Of a stretch of 64,000 nt of DNA, positions 11,691 through 23,491 are shown one piece after another (position 1 is the stretch's first letter; each line of letters opens with the position of its first letter). The stretch spans positions 7,810,001-7,874,000 of the forward strand of contig JABWDB010000001.1 of assembly GCA_019614645.1 (NCBI GenBank), read 5' to 3'. The position numbers and the translations under genes are program-made. This stretch comes from Stratiolaelaps scimitus (Eukaryota; Arthropoda; Arachnida; Mesostigmata; Laelapidae). The notes beneath the pieces are model-generated. The model searched no databases and was not told the DNA's origin. It saw only the letters and a program-made list of their open reading frames with translations.

Positions 11691-14600
11691 TCCTATTCTC
11701 GTCATTTTTCCCTAGTCCCTTCACGAAGCCCGAGCGGAAGACTTTTCCTTATTCCTTGGGCCACAGCCGAAGGTGATGATTTGAATGTCCGCTCGATGTC
11801 CCTGACCGCCGCGCCAGCCCGTGCTTTACATTCTCCTCTGTATCATCGCCAGCGCAGAGGGAGAGAGCGAGATAGACAGAAAAGTGGAGGGACCGGGGCA
11901 ACAAGCCAAGCGACAAGGCGGTCTCGTTCGGGGCCTTGGAATGGTCCAACGTCGACCAACTCGGCTTCGGCCTTGGCGATTCGAGGATAAAAATTTGCTC
12001 CGTTCACGGGGAAACGACAGTGGCGGCGGGTGTCGGCCAGCTGTTCTGTGCGTCTGACAGAGAACAGTCCGAATCCCTGTGTGGCGGCCTGACCGACTGG
12101 CTAGCTGTCTCGTCGTTTTTGAGCCCGTATAGGGAATTCATTCGCCCAAACAGTTCCCCTACCCTCTACCGTCCTTCACTAGTTCATTCCTTTCCGCAGA
12201 GTTTAGCTATGCAGCGCGACGCGACCCGGGGCTGAATTAGAGGAGTACACCACACCACCGATATTCAACGAAATTCTTCTTTTCTGACAAAAAGCGGACA
12301 TGCAGAGGGAATAACGACAGGTCAGTGCTCGCAGCAGAATGGAGCCTGAGGTGAAACTTGCAGCGTGGATGTTAGCTGTAGGGAACGCGGCCGTCGTCCT
12401 TGGCGTTTTCATTCTCCCGGTCGCGGCCGCCGTCGCTGTAGCAACCTGATTCGGCCGCGTGAGACGGACTCCGGTCGCCACCAATGGACGGATGGCCCGG
12501 GAATACGAACGAAGATATTGTGGAGACGTACAGGACTAACTTCGTGAGACTTATCCAGACCTATGTCTCTGTATGTAATGTGTTTTTCGCTGTCCGAACA
12601 TTACAAGGACAATAGACGCTTCCAGAGGGCGCAACCAAGGAGCGATCCTACAAGCGATGGGATAAGGAGCAGGACAAAGTGGGTCAGAGAGAGAAAGAGT
12701 CGATCGCACACGACGGAAATAAGAAAAAAGTCGAACAAGTCGTTTGAGCTAATCGCTGCCATTTTAGAAACATCTCTGGAATCTTGAAGCAGGCCAACGC
12801 TGCTTCTGAAACAATCCTCGTCTGCTCCGTTTAGCGTTTCCAGCAAAGCTTCGGAAGTACAAAGCAGACCTACGAGCTCATCGCTTCGTCGAGTGTCCGC
12901 ACCTCAACCAGGCTAAGTTGTTCCATAAATGCTCGTTGGAATAAACGTCCCATGCAGGCAGAAAAGGTGGCGAATTCACTCCACGGAAGGCAACTCATTT
13001 TGACGAAATTTCTGTATTGGGTTGAACCACCTTCTATTATGGAAAGAAATAGCAGTTGTTTCTTCGAAAACGTTGGCTGGACAGCGTATGCACGCTTTAC
13101 ATTTTTTTGTTCGAGAATCTATTGGCGGTTAGTATAACAAGCATTTCGCGTCTTTTTTTTTAAGATTAAGCCCACTGCTAGATAATAGGCAGATATGTTT
13201 GTGGCGGTATCCCATTATATTGTAGTTTACGAAGCTCTTGTAGACTATAGCAGCCCAACCAATTCGCCATGCTCGTAAATATTGATCCTTTCCGAGCCAC
13301 GTCCGCATTCCAGCTATCTTGTAGCGTTAGAGTTTACACTGGGATCTGCTGCTGTAGGATACACCCGCACACACGTGTTTCAACTCGAGTTTCACTTATA
13401 AGTTATGAGCATCGTTAGTCTGAAGATTGCTGGAAGCGCTTTGCCACCAGCCTGTTGTAATTTTTTACGACAAAAGCAATATTTTCCATTATAAAAATTG
13501 TTCATGCTCAGTACTTCAGGGGTTTTTCTCCATTTAGTAGAACACGCGCACAGTAACGACGTCTTCTATATCAACTCTTCCCGATACTACTTTGGTTCTG
13601 AATGCAAATTGTGTACCGTTATTGTTAGATCACGCTCAAGCTAGTCTGTCACAATACAAGACCGCCGAAGGTCACAAGGACGTCTGTCCAGCTGAGCGTC
13701 GACTTGAACGAGTCGAATCGCCAAGGTGTCGCCAAAGCCACCGTACAATCACCTTGAGCTTTCCTTTTTCCTTGTCTGCAGCCATTGTGTTACATTGTTA
13801 TCGACGGCCTTGGACCATCGTCTGTGTTGCTTCATCTTTAATGCGCGTTACGTATTTCGAGGTAGCGCTTCGTCGACAGGCCTCATGCCGCGACGTTGAC
13901 ATCTATATTCTGTCCAAGGTGATCGTTGTTCTGGTGTTAAGGTTTTAGTTCTCTCCTGCAGATCGAAGCATCGAGTTTCTTTGTAGATGGACCCAGTCAG
14001 TGGATTACGATAGTGTCTTGCAGACACGTAGAATATAAGGCTGATGGTCTGTATAGTCAGCAATCCTCCTCTTGCCATAGGTGAGTGTGGGTATATATAT
14101 ATACATTGGCACCGTCCGTCACTACTGCCAGTGGCTATGGTTGTCATTGTTCGTTCCACGCGTGTGGTGACAGGCGTTTCCGTGGATCCAGCCAGTGCTG
14201 GCTGTTTCACTCGGACAGAAAGGCCCTCATTTGGTTGGCCGGATCCAACATACAGCCAGCCGGCTAACTATCAGCTGACATTCCCATCTACGATACGGTA
14301 GGCGCAACCGTAACAGCGTTAGAAGAGCAGGGCAGAATCGGTAGCATCGGTAGAGTCAACATCAACAATGATGATTCTGCTTCTTATATAGTCATAGTAG
14401 TCTCGACCTGTGCGGTTCTCTTTTCTACGTTTGCACGTCGTTGTGTAGGGTCGGCATCACCACAAGCGGGAAGAAGCCCGCTAGCCAGCCGTCCAACCAG
14501 CCATTGGAGAGCAACACTTAGACTAGACCGTTGACTCGTCCGGAGCTATTCCGAAGTCTGGCTAGGTACTTCTATGGCGGTCGGTTTTAGCAGAAAGCAG

Positions 14601-16390
14601 ATATCTCTAGTCGATTCCCACTGTGAGAATAGATACTACATTCCATAGTCTCTGTAGAAGGGCCGCTGCCACTGTTGGTGCCGTCGCTACTGCTACTGAA
14701 TGTTCAAGCTAGAAAGAAAAGAGACCGTTGGACGGCCAGATATCTCCCCAGAACCCCCACATCCTGCCTGCCTCCGTCCGGCTGCAACCTTCGGATCAGC
14801 CTTGCCTACTTGCCTGCTGCGCTGATCCGGTGGCTCTGTAGGCTTGCTTTTTCTGGCTTGGCCCTTTGGACCTCGCCTCGGCCTGACGGCCTTGGACGAT
14901 TTGCCGACGTAGTCACACGCGCATCGCTGCACAGCCCGGCGACGGTTTGCTGCCGCTGCCGCCAAGCGAGACAGACAGACACCAACCGCGTTCTTCCGAC
15001 CGCCATTCTCGTTTTCGATGGCCACCACCACCACCAGTATCTTTGATGTCGCCGCTGCCAACGCCGCTGCGGCTTCTGGCGTTGCATGCTCCCGATGTGC
15101 GGCTCCAGCGGCACTTGGACGCTCCGATAGACTATGAAAAGAAGGAATGGGAGGATGAGGAGGTTGGAGGTCGGCGACGAATAGGGAAACCCAACCCAAC
15201 CTAATCCAATGCAGAGGAAAAACGACCGGCAGGGAAACGTCAAGAAGCGGAAAAATCGAAGGGTGGTGGCGTGATTTCGGATTTTGGGTGTCACTCCCAT
15301 TCCCCACATTTCCCGAGGGCTGCAGAAGCAGGCGGACCAACGCCTGCGTCGGCAAGCAGGGAGCTCGGGACAACGACGGCTGAACGATTGCTACGGTTGA
15401 GGCGACATCGGTTGTGTCAGAGAAAACGTCCTATCCTCACAAGGGAGAGGGCGAGAAAGGAGCCTAGTAGCAGAGCTAACCCTCACAATCGGCTCCCACA
15501 TTCGTCACCCCAAATTTTCCCGCGCCCGCCTCCTCTCTTCAAGCAATTCCATTCCAGTTCGTGACTCCTGTCAAGGATTTAACTGTGTCAATAAAAAGTG
15601 ACCTGTCTGGAGACGATATGTTTCGTATAGGTGCCATTGGCTCTATCCTTAGTGCTGGTCTAGACTGTACAGTTGGCCCTAGAGTAGCAGTTGTGTGAGC
15701 AACCTGTACTACGGCTAGCAAAGCTAGGCAAGATGCCTGAACGCGATCAAGATTTAAGACGATCTACACGGTTGAGCTGTTGTTGTTTGATGGACCATTC
15801 GGAGAGTTCGAGAAACATAGGAAAAACAGAGGAAGAAACTAGAGAGCGAGCGAGAGAAAGGGACAGAGAGAGAGAGACGGAAGCATGGTGAAGTCTGTGT
15901 TAAAATCTTTCGGCAGTCGGCTGGTGGTCCTCTGATGTGTTCGTTTTTCTCGTGTCGTGGACGTCGCGAACTTTTGACTATAAACCTCCTTTCTCTTCCT
16001 GTCGGTGTTATTTTTTCTCGGAACCGTCGACGGCTGATGCCTGTACGTCGAGACACAAGCACAGTCTGCCGTCACCGTTGCCGCGGCCGGCGCTGTCAAG
16101 TTACGCGGTCCTTTTAGTGTAGGAAGGCCAGAAGGCATCGCGAGTGTCGGCCGCTGACACGGGCTGACTTGAGCGGCCGCCTTAGGGGCTAGCAGCAGGT
16201 CACGCCCGCTGTTATAAAGTTGAGATAACGAGCCCAACTTGTGAGACGTTTGGTCGCCGTAGTGAGATAAACGAAAACGAACCAAGCCAATCGCCCCTCG
16301 CTCTTTCTGGCTCTTTCTAGGGTTCGGGCTATTTTGCTCCGCAATTTCTCTTTTACGCTCTTGGCCCTCCGGCCTTACATAGCGAAGGCG
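11691..16390. other. GC-rich block without a convincing gene
   Basis: The composition rises to CpG- and GGC/GCC-rich sequence, interrupted by an AT-richer stretch at about 12.8-13.6 kb. Many overlapping frames on both strands reach 60-226 codons, the usual result of GC-rich DNA. None shows a known motif or a consistent chain of splice sites. It could be promoter or 5' regulatory DNA of a neighbouring gene or a decayed GC-rich element. Confidence 0.35.
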
Positions 16391-18014
16391 TACGATGTGG
16401 ATGTACCTAAATGCTAAACGCTAATATTATTCAATCGATACTTTGTACGTGCAAATATATACTAAGCTTCACCGAGGGTCCTTTACCTCAAAGTGCGAAC
16501 CACGAAAACCTCTTTAAGGGTGGCTGTGGATTGCTCATACCAAGGAGTATTTCTTTGGACACCCTACAATTACCAAGCTACTATAATAAATAATAAATAA
16601 TTAAACACGTTTGCTTTTCAGCAAACCGAAATATAAGTAAATAATTATGTATATCTATGATAAGAAAAATATGAATGTCATCCACGATGACTGAAAAATT
16701 CGAAGATGTTTACAGCGAATATCGCATTGATTCCAATCCTTGCCAATTATTTTACGTGGAAATAAAACTAAAATCGCTACGCTAGAAGATAAGTGCCTAA
16801 CAGTCTACGGAACTATTATCGCCGTATGCGATAGATGAGTTTTGAAGCTTGCGGCAAATATATTATATTTTAAGTCTTTTAGAGAATTTTCGAAAAACTG
16901 ACTGCCAGCGCCAAATGTGCTTCAAGAGCTGCTGGTGCTTTAATAGTCACCCGACTGCAAGGCAGAGAAATTTGAGATTTCTCCGGAAGAGGAAAGGATT
17001 AAACAGGAGAGGGACCGACGTGTTGTATCTCGTTGAGCAGCGTCACCGGCGGCGAGTCGCAGTCGGGGAAAGATAGCAAGAATTAAATCGGAGGCATGGT
17101 TGCTTGGCGTTGGTAAGAGCAAATTGACTGGCTGGGCCCCTTTTATATATAAAGGGAATAAAAAGACTCCCCAAGATAGCGTGTTTCCTTCGGGACAGCT
17201 CGGCTGACTGCTACTGACAAATCGACTTGTATTTTCTTAGAATGCTTTCACCATTCCCCATTGGAACCAGACTGAGTTTACTCGGGACTAGCTAACTTGA
17301 CACATAGCTAGGACTAACGAGAAAGAATGAGGAACGGCTTGCCATCTCTCGGAAGTTTGACTGAAGTAGTCTAGCAGGAATTTTCATCCATTATATAGAG
17401 CTCATGGGCCAACACAGCGAGTGCCGCGAGCTTCGGCAATATATGAGCATTATCCCGAATCAATCTGATTGATCGAATTGTGGCGCTAAAGCCCATACGT
17501 TGGTGGAAAATCGTTCATGTTCGTAATTTGTGGGCTAAATCGGGGTAATTGCTTTTCTAATCACCTTGTGATGTTATTTTCCCTTTACAATATGCTCTAA
17601 AAGTACACATGTTTTTACTCGAAATATGGTATTATGTAGATGGTTTCCTGGCGATCTGTGGGCTTTACTTTAAGTAATCGGGTGATAGGTGATGCGTCAT
17701 AGTAAAATTGGCACAACACTGATGTTTTCCCAGAACACCGCTTACATATAAACATAAATAACAGAGCTGCAACCTTTTTTCTGTTGTGAACAACTCGTCC
17801 ACGTACTTCCCCTACGAGTTTGTCCCGGTCATGTATCGCCATGTCGGAGCTGGTAGACAAACGAAATAGAATCGCCTAGCTAAACATACATGAATAACAT
17901 ACACGAATTTCACGAATCAAGTCGAAGCACCATAGCTATTGTTGTGATCCAGTCTTCGAGAAGCTACAGATAGAGCGTAACAACTTCTTGGTATGATAAA
18001 TCTATAGAGAAATC
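16391..18014. other. AT-rich intergenic DNA
   Basis: Low-complexity AT-rich sequence. No coding exon, RNA gene or recognisable element is seen. Confidence 0.45.
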
Positions 18015-18021
18015 GAACGTT

Positions 18022-18661
18022 GCTTCCTCCGCTTCTGTGTGGGCCTCCGCCTCGGGGCCCCTGTGGTTGCGACCCACAGCTGCGAGCGTTGCGGGGACCC
18101 TGTCGCAACGAATGGTCACCATGGGCCCTCGTGCGAGCGCAGCGCCGGTCGCCATCCGCGACACACGATGCTTAATGACACGCTCGTGAGGGCCCTCCGC
18201 TCCGCCGGTATCCCTTGCACAAGGGAGCCGCAGGGCCTCGACGCTACCGACGGGCTCCGCCCTGACGGCATCACTCTCATCCCCTTTCACCAAGACCAGC
18301 ACCTCGTTTGGGACGGCACCGTGGTTGACACTCTAGCACCTTCTTATGTCAACCACTGTGCAACCACTCCCGGTTACGCGGTAGCGCGTGCGGAGCGGGC
18401 CTAGCTACGGAATTACGCAGCACTCCAGACAACCCACCTCTTTCCCCTCTTGCTATTTAAACCTTACTCGAAGGGGTCTATCACAGGCTAGTCCGCGCCA
18501 CCGGGGACAAGCGCGCAGGATCTTTCCTCTGAAACGCCTGTCCCTCGGTGTGGAGAGAGGCAATGCCATCGTGTTCCTCGGAACAATGTCGTCCTAAGCC
18601 CCAGTCCCCAACTAATCCCCCCAAATAATCCCTAAAAAGAATTCCTAATTATTGTATGATA
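18022..18661 (+). pseudogene. 5'-truncated, dead copy of the RLE retrotransposon (3' end of ORF2)
   Basis: This stretch is closely similar to the last part of ORF2 of the element at 22.2-26.4 kb (matching from about 25,725). Intact blocks include the zinc motif C-E-R-C followed by H and C, the R-P-D-G motif and the W-D-G-T-V-V-D motif of the restriction-like endonuclease. It is inactive: a TAG replaces a Lys codon at about 18,402, roughly 30 bases are missing near 18,450-18,465, and the C-terminal frame is broken. GAACGTT stands on both sides (18,015-18,021 and 18,662-18,668), a possible short target-site duplication. Such 5' truncation is typical of target-primed reverse transcription that stops early. 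It lies in the same orientation as the larger copy, 3.5 kb away. Confidence 0.88.
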
Positions 18662-18668
18662 GAACGTT

Positions 18669-20870
18669 ATGCACAAGAACGGGAAATATCGAAAAGAGGT
18701 ACAACCGTGGACGTACGCCTGGGTTTTCTGCCGATTGTGTGGAGTACCTTTATTGTGGGGTACCTCAATGCAAGGTGATAGCATTCATCGACGTAAAAAA
18801 AGAAAGTTTCGACCCTCAGGAAATCCCATATGATCCCTATAATAAAAGCTTGCGTGTCTCTGTCTCTTCCCAACATAGCAATTGCAATTGCTTTTGTTTC
18901 AGTATAAGGACTGCTTAGTACAATCGCCGTTTATATAGAAGAAAGCTCTCCAAAACGAAATATCTGCTCAAATTTGACTAGATTCTGCTCAAATTTGACT
19001 GGGAATACCATGGTGAGAGCTCATATTAACATAACTTTATGCGGATCGAACTTCAATTCGTTGGACTCTATGATTTGACAGTCAAAACGATTCTGGTGTT
19101 TAGGTGTCTACTTGTCAAAGCATGCCCGTTCGTAGCAGCGATACTTCTAAAATAGAAGCCGAGAATAGGCTGGGGGCGAATCGATTTTTTCCTCATCAGA
19201 AATATCGCGATAATCTGTTCAAGCGCTTGTCTTCCTGTCACGTGTCAAACTTTCGAAGCTCTGCATATTTTACACCCCGATGTAACCTATGCTCTGACGT
19301 AACTTTAGCGCTTTTCTTGAGTCAAGATTTGAAGAATAGCGGGAAATGGGGTGGTACGCAGCTTCATTGACCATTGCCCTTCATTCGTCGCGGACTTCCT
19401 TCACAGAAATAGATGGCCTCCATACTTAAGGGCAACTGTGTGCAGTGAGCTATTGCGTTAGTCTTTCACATCATTGGCAAGCCCCTTCTAGTTGGTTTTG
19501 CCGCTTCTTCTGCGTCTGTCCATCTGACTCTGACGCCCAGCTTCGACTAACGATGACGCCGCGGGCGGTGACCTTCGGATTCTCAGCGATTGGCGGGAGT
19601 TTCTGTGATGTGCCGGTTAGCCGTGTGACTGAGCAGTGATTGCAGCTACAACCGCGCAATCCCTGGAGACCATAGAACCTCTGGAAGCCGCAGTGGCGCC
19701 CTGAAGCCATCAAGCACCCGCAGGCCCAGTCTATGCCATCAACGTTCATCCCCTTGTCCGTCCGCTCCCCACACCGCCTCTCCTCAGGCTGCACCAGGAC
19801 GCAACCGAACGTTAGTGGTTCATGTCAGAATGAGCGTCCCGCAAATGCTGCTTGTAAGCGTTTGTTGGCAACGAGTAGCTCGTGTATGGACGAGGCAGCG
19901 CCATCGATGTATACAGATAGCCAGCCAGTAACGCGATTGTATGTCACCAGGCCACAAGCTGTATCCGGGACCTACAGCATCAGCGAACCCACAAATCGCT
20001 CCACTCATCGAATCTGGACGATAGTGGCTTCTTTATTTTTGCACAAGTGACTTCGTCTCATAGTTATTTAACATTGGGAGGAGACCTCGCAAAGGAGCAC
20101 ACTACATATCCGTTTGAGCCTCAAAACTGATGGGGAATATTTGAATCGTAGGAAAGGAACACTCCACAGAACGCATCCTACTTCATCAGCGGGACGTCAG
20201 AGTCGTCCCATCCTAAATTCTCCCCCGCCCACAGGCGGATCCCGGCCCACGAAGTGGTCAGCTAATGATGCCCTGCATCTCAAGCACACGGATTTATATA
20301 GAGCACTTTCCTGCGTAGAGGAATACGCATGTCACACTTGCAAGCAACTGTACCGTGTGCGAGAATTTAAAATTGGAATCCAATCGACGTACTCTGCTAG
20401 GCACGTTCCCTGTCGGGCACCGGAAGAGCTTGGGGGGCGATGCGGCGGAAACGTCGAATATTCAATTCAACAACCAGACCATCGTTGGCTGTTCAGATTG
20501 GGCTGAGCATGTTAATAATAGCTGATGCAAATGTGTACAATTTAGATTTGTTTACATTGTTGTCACATTGACTCTACTTGACGATCTTGATGAAGTATTC
20601 TTTCTATTCTGTGTTTAAACGAAGCGAATTCAAATTGTTTAGCTCTTCAGGTTGTATTACATTCGTTCATGAACTCTAGGCCTCTTTCGCGTGGCCATGT
20701 GAATCGGAAATCGGCATGGCTTGAGGTGCACCCGAAGTTCTAAAACTATTCTAGTCTCTTCGCCGATATTTGTGATTGATTAGTGGAAGTGCGAGACATC
20801 AGCCAAGAATGACAAATTGCTTAATCTCGATATCTATAGTTTTCAAAATGGACCGAGGACAAGTCGTATA
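18669..20870. other. intergenic DNA, nothing firmly recognised
   Basis: Holds a short tandem duplication (TCTGCTCAAATTTGACT at 18,963-18,979 and 18,984-19,000). Frames of 60-130 codons at 19.4-20.5 kb have no recognised motif. The moderately GC-rich part at 19,450-20,050 may be another decayed element, but I cannot assign it. Confidence 0.4.
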
Positions 20871-20875
20871 GCAAT

Positions 20876-21070
20876 CGATGCGGCTATTTGATGACAATGC
20901 AAAATCTCATCGCGGTGCCGAAATTACAGCCGCGATTAAAGGTCATCATAGAAAGCAATGGCTTCAACCCTCGTATGCTTCAGTGCAGATCACTTTTGGT
21001 TTGCTTTCGTGCACTACTTTTACTATCTCGTACATTGCCTTTGGGGCGATTGGCGGCACACATTACGTAA
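20876..21070 (+). pseudogene. mariner/Tc1-like transposase shard
   Basis: The frame starting near 20,878 reads L-F-D-D-N-A-K-S-H, close to the H-D-N-A-x-x-H block around the second catalytic Asp of mariner-type transposases. About 20 residues later comes W-L-Q-P-S-Y, like the tryptophan and P-Y-S-P block that follows in the family, then a frameshifted D-H-F-W-F resembling S-D-Y-H-L-F. The expected Pro-Asp-Leu-Ala-Pro is lost and no terminal inverted repeats are seen. The call rests on short motif similarity. The remaining open frame to 21,363 is not explained by it. Confidence 0.33.
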
Positions 21071-22156
21071 ATGTCGATTTGCTCAACGAAACAAGCTCAG
21101 ATGTTCCCATGCTGTGGAACAAATTTGCAACTCACAAAGGTACAATTCAACCTAACACTAAAGCTCGTTCACTTCACTTATATGGTTCCAAAGCTGTGAG
21201 CGTTATTAAGGCTAGAAACGTCGAGAGTGGCAGTCTAATACTATTTCTAGACCTGACCCACGTGCCCAATTCCATTGTTCCATCAAGGCGGATATATTGT
21301 CCTTCTTTCCGCCACAGTGATCGTCGCTGCCACCTCAACGCAAGTCTCCACTTCGAGAAATAAATAAATATATATTTATATATATAAAGAGAGAGAGAGG
21401 TTCTGCAAGATGGATTTAATATAAGGTAGTGCTGGCAGGGATAATAGTGTGCCCCCACAAAACGCTGTTGAGAACACGAGTTCCCGAGTTGTCGGACGTG
21501 TCTAGTACGCCATATATAAGCAAGAATTATCAGTTGCACTCGACTCTAAGACGCGTAGCCGTGTCCAAAGATTAATCAATACTACGATCAACATTCTGGC
21601 TTACGAATTATGCCGAGCTAGAACCCAGACGTTTGTATTTGAGGTAAATTGCTTGCAACGGGGGCAAAAACCATAGAACTAATCTGAATAAGTCCAAATA
21701 ATGGCAATCACAGGTAAATTAAGCTGTCAATGGCTGTAGTTCACACTTCACATGACGTAAGATCATATTTCTATTTTATTCAATATTCTTTGACGATATT
21801 TCGACATGCGTGGTCACCGAGTGGTAGTTTAGCTAATAATTAAATCTTCTCTGGGCTTCATATCCTACCTATTAATTCACCTAGGACACTTGAGGAAATT
21901 GGCTTAGTGCAAATACATAAAGTGAACTCATACTGAACAGCCGTCTCAGTTATGGACCCTTACCTTTGTTCTACATTTTATGCCAACGAACTGCCGACTG
22001 ACGGCTTTTTGTGAGCTGGCCATTCGCGCAGTCGATCCTGCGGCGTTAATCTAAACATTTACAGCAGTTACATTAAACCGGGTTGTAATGAGCACGCACG
22101 GACCTATGCGCTGATGCTACAAGGGGCTGGTCAAACGGTTAGGAATTCTGAAAAAC
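21071..22156. other. AT-rich flank upstream of the RLE element
   Basis: Contains a short TA and GA run near 21,361-21,400. No gene is seen. It forms the 5' side of the insertion site of the element at 22,169. Confidence 0.5.
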
Positions 22157-22168
22157 TAATTGACAGTA
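22157..22168. repeat. 5' target-site duplication of the RLE retrotransposon
   Basis: TAATTGACAGTA, identical to 26,404-26,415. The identity ends on both sides exactly at these 12 bases (C versus A before, T versus G after), which fixes the element borders. Confidence 0.9.
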
Positions 22169-23491
22169 TTAGTGCCGCCCTTGAAGAGGGCGAGGCCTGG
22201 CACGGCCGATGATGTCGCTGTCGTTGGGAATGACGACGCGAGGGAGAACGCTGCACCGTTCACGGAGCAGCGGACGAAGGACGCCAAGCGTCGCGCGGGC
22301 CGTGAGGCGCGCGCACTGGAAGCCCTCCGGGCAGGCCTCAACGCGAGGTCCCACGGATTGTTTAAGGTGACTGTCCGTGGCAGGGCGGTCGGGGCCGGCG
22401 GGCCTTCCCCCGCCTTCGAGCAGGGCCAGATGCTCGCCCTTTTTAGGAGCGCGCATGAGGCTCTCCCGGGTTGCACCCCGGCTGGTGGAGCCGACGGGCT
22501 CATCATTTGGGCGCCGACCCTTGAGCTCGCCCGCAAGGCGTTGACGCTGACGACCCTCGGGGGCGTTCCGGTGACCGCTCATTGCACGGCCCTCTCATGC
22601 ACCAAGGCCCGCATCACGAACGTCTGCGCGGCTTTCACCGATGCCGAGATCCTGGCTGAACTCTCACCTCTCGGCGTCACCTCCGCCCGCCGTCTACCCG
22701 CCGCGCCCGGCCCAGCTCGTCGATCGCCTCGGCCCGTCCTGCTCACGTTCAGCGGGCCGCCTCCTGCCTCGGTGTTCCTCGGCTACCGGTCCCATCCGGT
22801 CGTGCTCGAGCCTGACCGGCCACCACTCTGCTTCAACTGCTGCCGGACGGGCCACATCGCGGCCCGGTGCTCCTTGCCTAGGGCTTGCAGCAATTGCGGT
22901 GATGCCGGCCACCTCGCCGCCTCTTGCGCCCGTCCTGCCCGCTGCGTCAACTGCAAGGGTGCCCATCGCTCGGGCTCGCCGTCGTGCCCTCGGGCGGCCT
23001 ACCTCCGCGAGCGTCAGCGGCTCGTGACTGAGGCCAGGGTGCTCGAACAGGTGAAGGACATCTCACCCCTAGCGTCCATTGTGCCAATCGAGGCCCCGGT
23101 GTCGACCCAGGCGCCAGCCCGCTCGTACGCTGCGGCGGTTCGGGGTATTGTGGTCCCCTCCGACGGTGCCCAGGTCCCCATGGTCCTGCTGCCCAACCCG
23201 AGGCCGATCCCCGCCCCGTCCCGCCGCCGCGCCCCTCGTCGGCCTGCCCCTCGTCGGCCTGCCCCTTGTCGGCTTGCCCCCCGTCGATCTGCCCCCCGTC
23301 GGTCTGCCCCCCGTCGACCCGCCCCTCGTCGACCTGCCCGCGCGGAGTCTCGGCACCCCACGGCCGCGCCAGCGGTGCCAGGTATCGTCGCAGCCTTGAG
23401 GTCCCTCGCTGAAGTCTTGGCCCCTCTCCTCCAGCTTCAGCGCCAGCTCGCCCCCCTCCTAGCCGCTCTCAAGCCCCCCCGTTCTTCATGA
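22169..23491 (+). CDS. ORF1 (gag-like, three CCHC zinc knuckles), N-terminus missing
   Basis: The frame is open from the left border of the element, and upstream into the target duplication, to TGA 23,489-23,491: 440 codons inside the element. No ATG occurs before Met at 22,430-22,432, so the true start was lost by 5' truncation. Residue numbers here count from 22,160. The middle carries three zinc knuckles at about residues 224-280: C-x2-C-x4-H-x4-C twice, then C-x2-C-x3-H-x6-C, the usual LINE ORF1 series that binds element RNA. Near the end (residues 358-392) are seven pentapeptide repeats of A-P-R-R-P type, Arg/Pro-rich and probably also nucleic-acid binding. The stop overlaps the ORF2 start. 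Known role of the family: RNA chaperone and part of the ribonucleoprotein particle. Confidence 0.85.
   Translation, partial: LVPPLKRARPGTADDVAVVGNDDARENAAPFTEQRTKDAKRRAGREARALEALRAGLNARSHGLFKVTVRGRAVGAGGPSPAFEQGQMLALFRSAHEALPGCTPAGGADGLIIWAPTLELARKALTLTTLGGVPVTAHCTALSCTKARITNVCAAFTDAEILAELSPLGVTSARRLPAAPGPARRSPRPVLLTFSGPPPASVFLGYRSHPVVLEPDRPPLCFNCCRTGHIAARCSLPRACSNCGDAGHLAASCARPARCVNCKGAHRSGSPSCPRAAYLRERQRLVTEARVLEQVKDISPLASIVPIEAPVSTQAPARSYAAAVRGIVVPSDGAQVPMVLLPNPRPIPAPSRRRAPRRPAPRRPAPCRLAPRRSAPRRSAPRRPAPRRPARAESRHPTAAPAVPGIVAALRSLAEVLAPLLQLQRQLAPLLAALKPPRSS
23231..23335 (+). repeat. seven 15-bp tandem repeats within ORF1
   Basis: Units of GCCCCTCGTCGGCCT type, each encoding A-P-R-R-P or a close variant (C-R-L, R-R-S). 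The period is a multiple of three, so changes in copy number keep the frame. The complement accounts for the Gly/Arg repeat frames on the minus strand. Confidence 0.9.

Noticed and set aside
14693..15373. 226-codon minus-strand open frame
   Set aside because: GC-rich DNA with overlapping frames of similar length on both strands; Ala/Arg/Pro composition and no motif.
22156..22582. Two minus-strand frames of 126-137 codons
   Set aside because: Complementary shadows of GC-rich ORF1 coding sequence.
23014..23361. Minus-strand Gly/Arg repeat proteins
   Set aside because: They are the reverse complement of the A-P-R-R-P repeats of ORF1.
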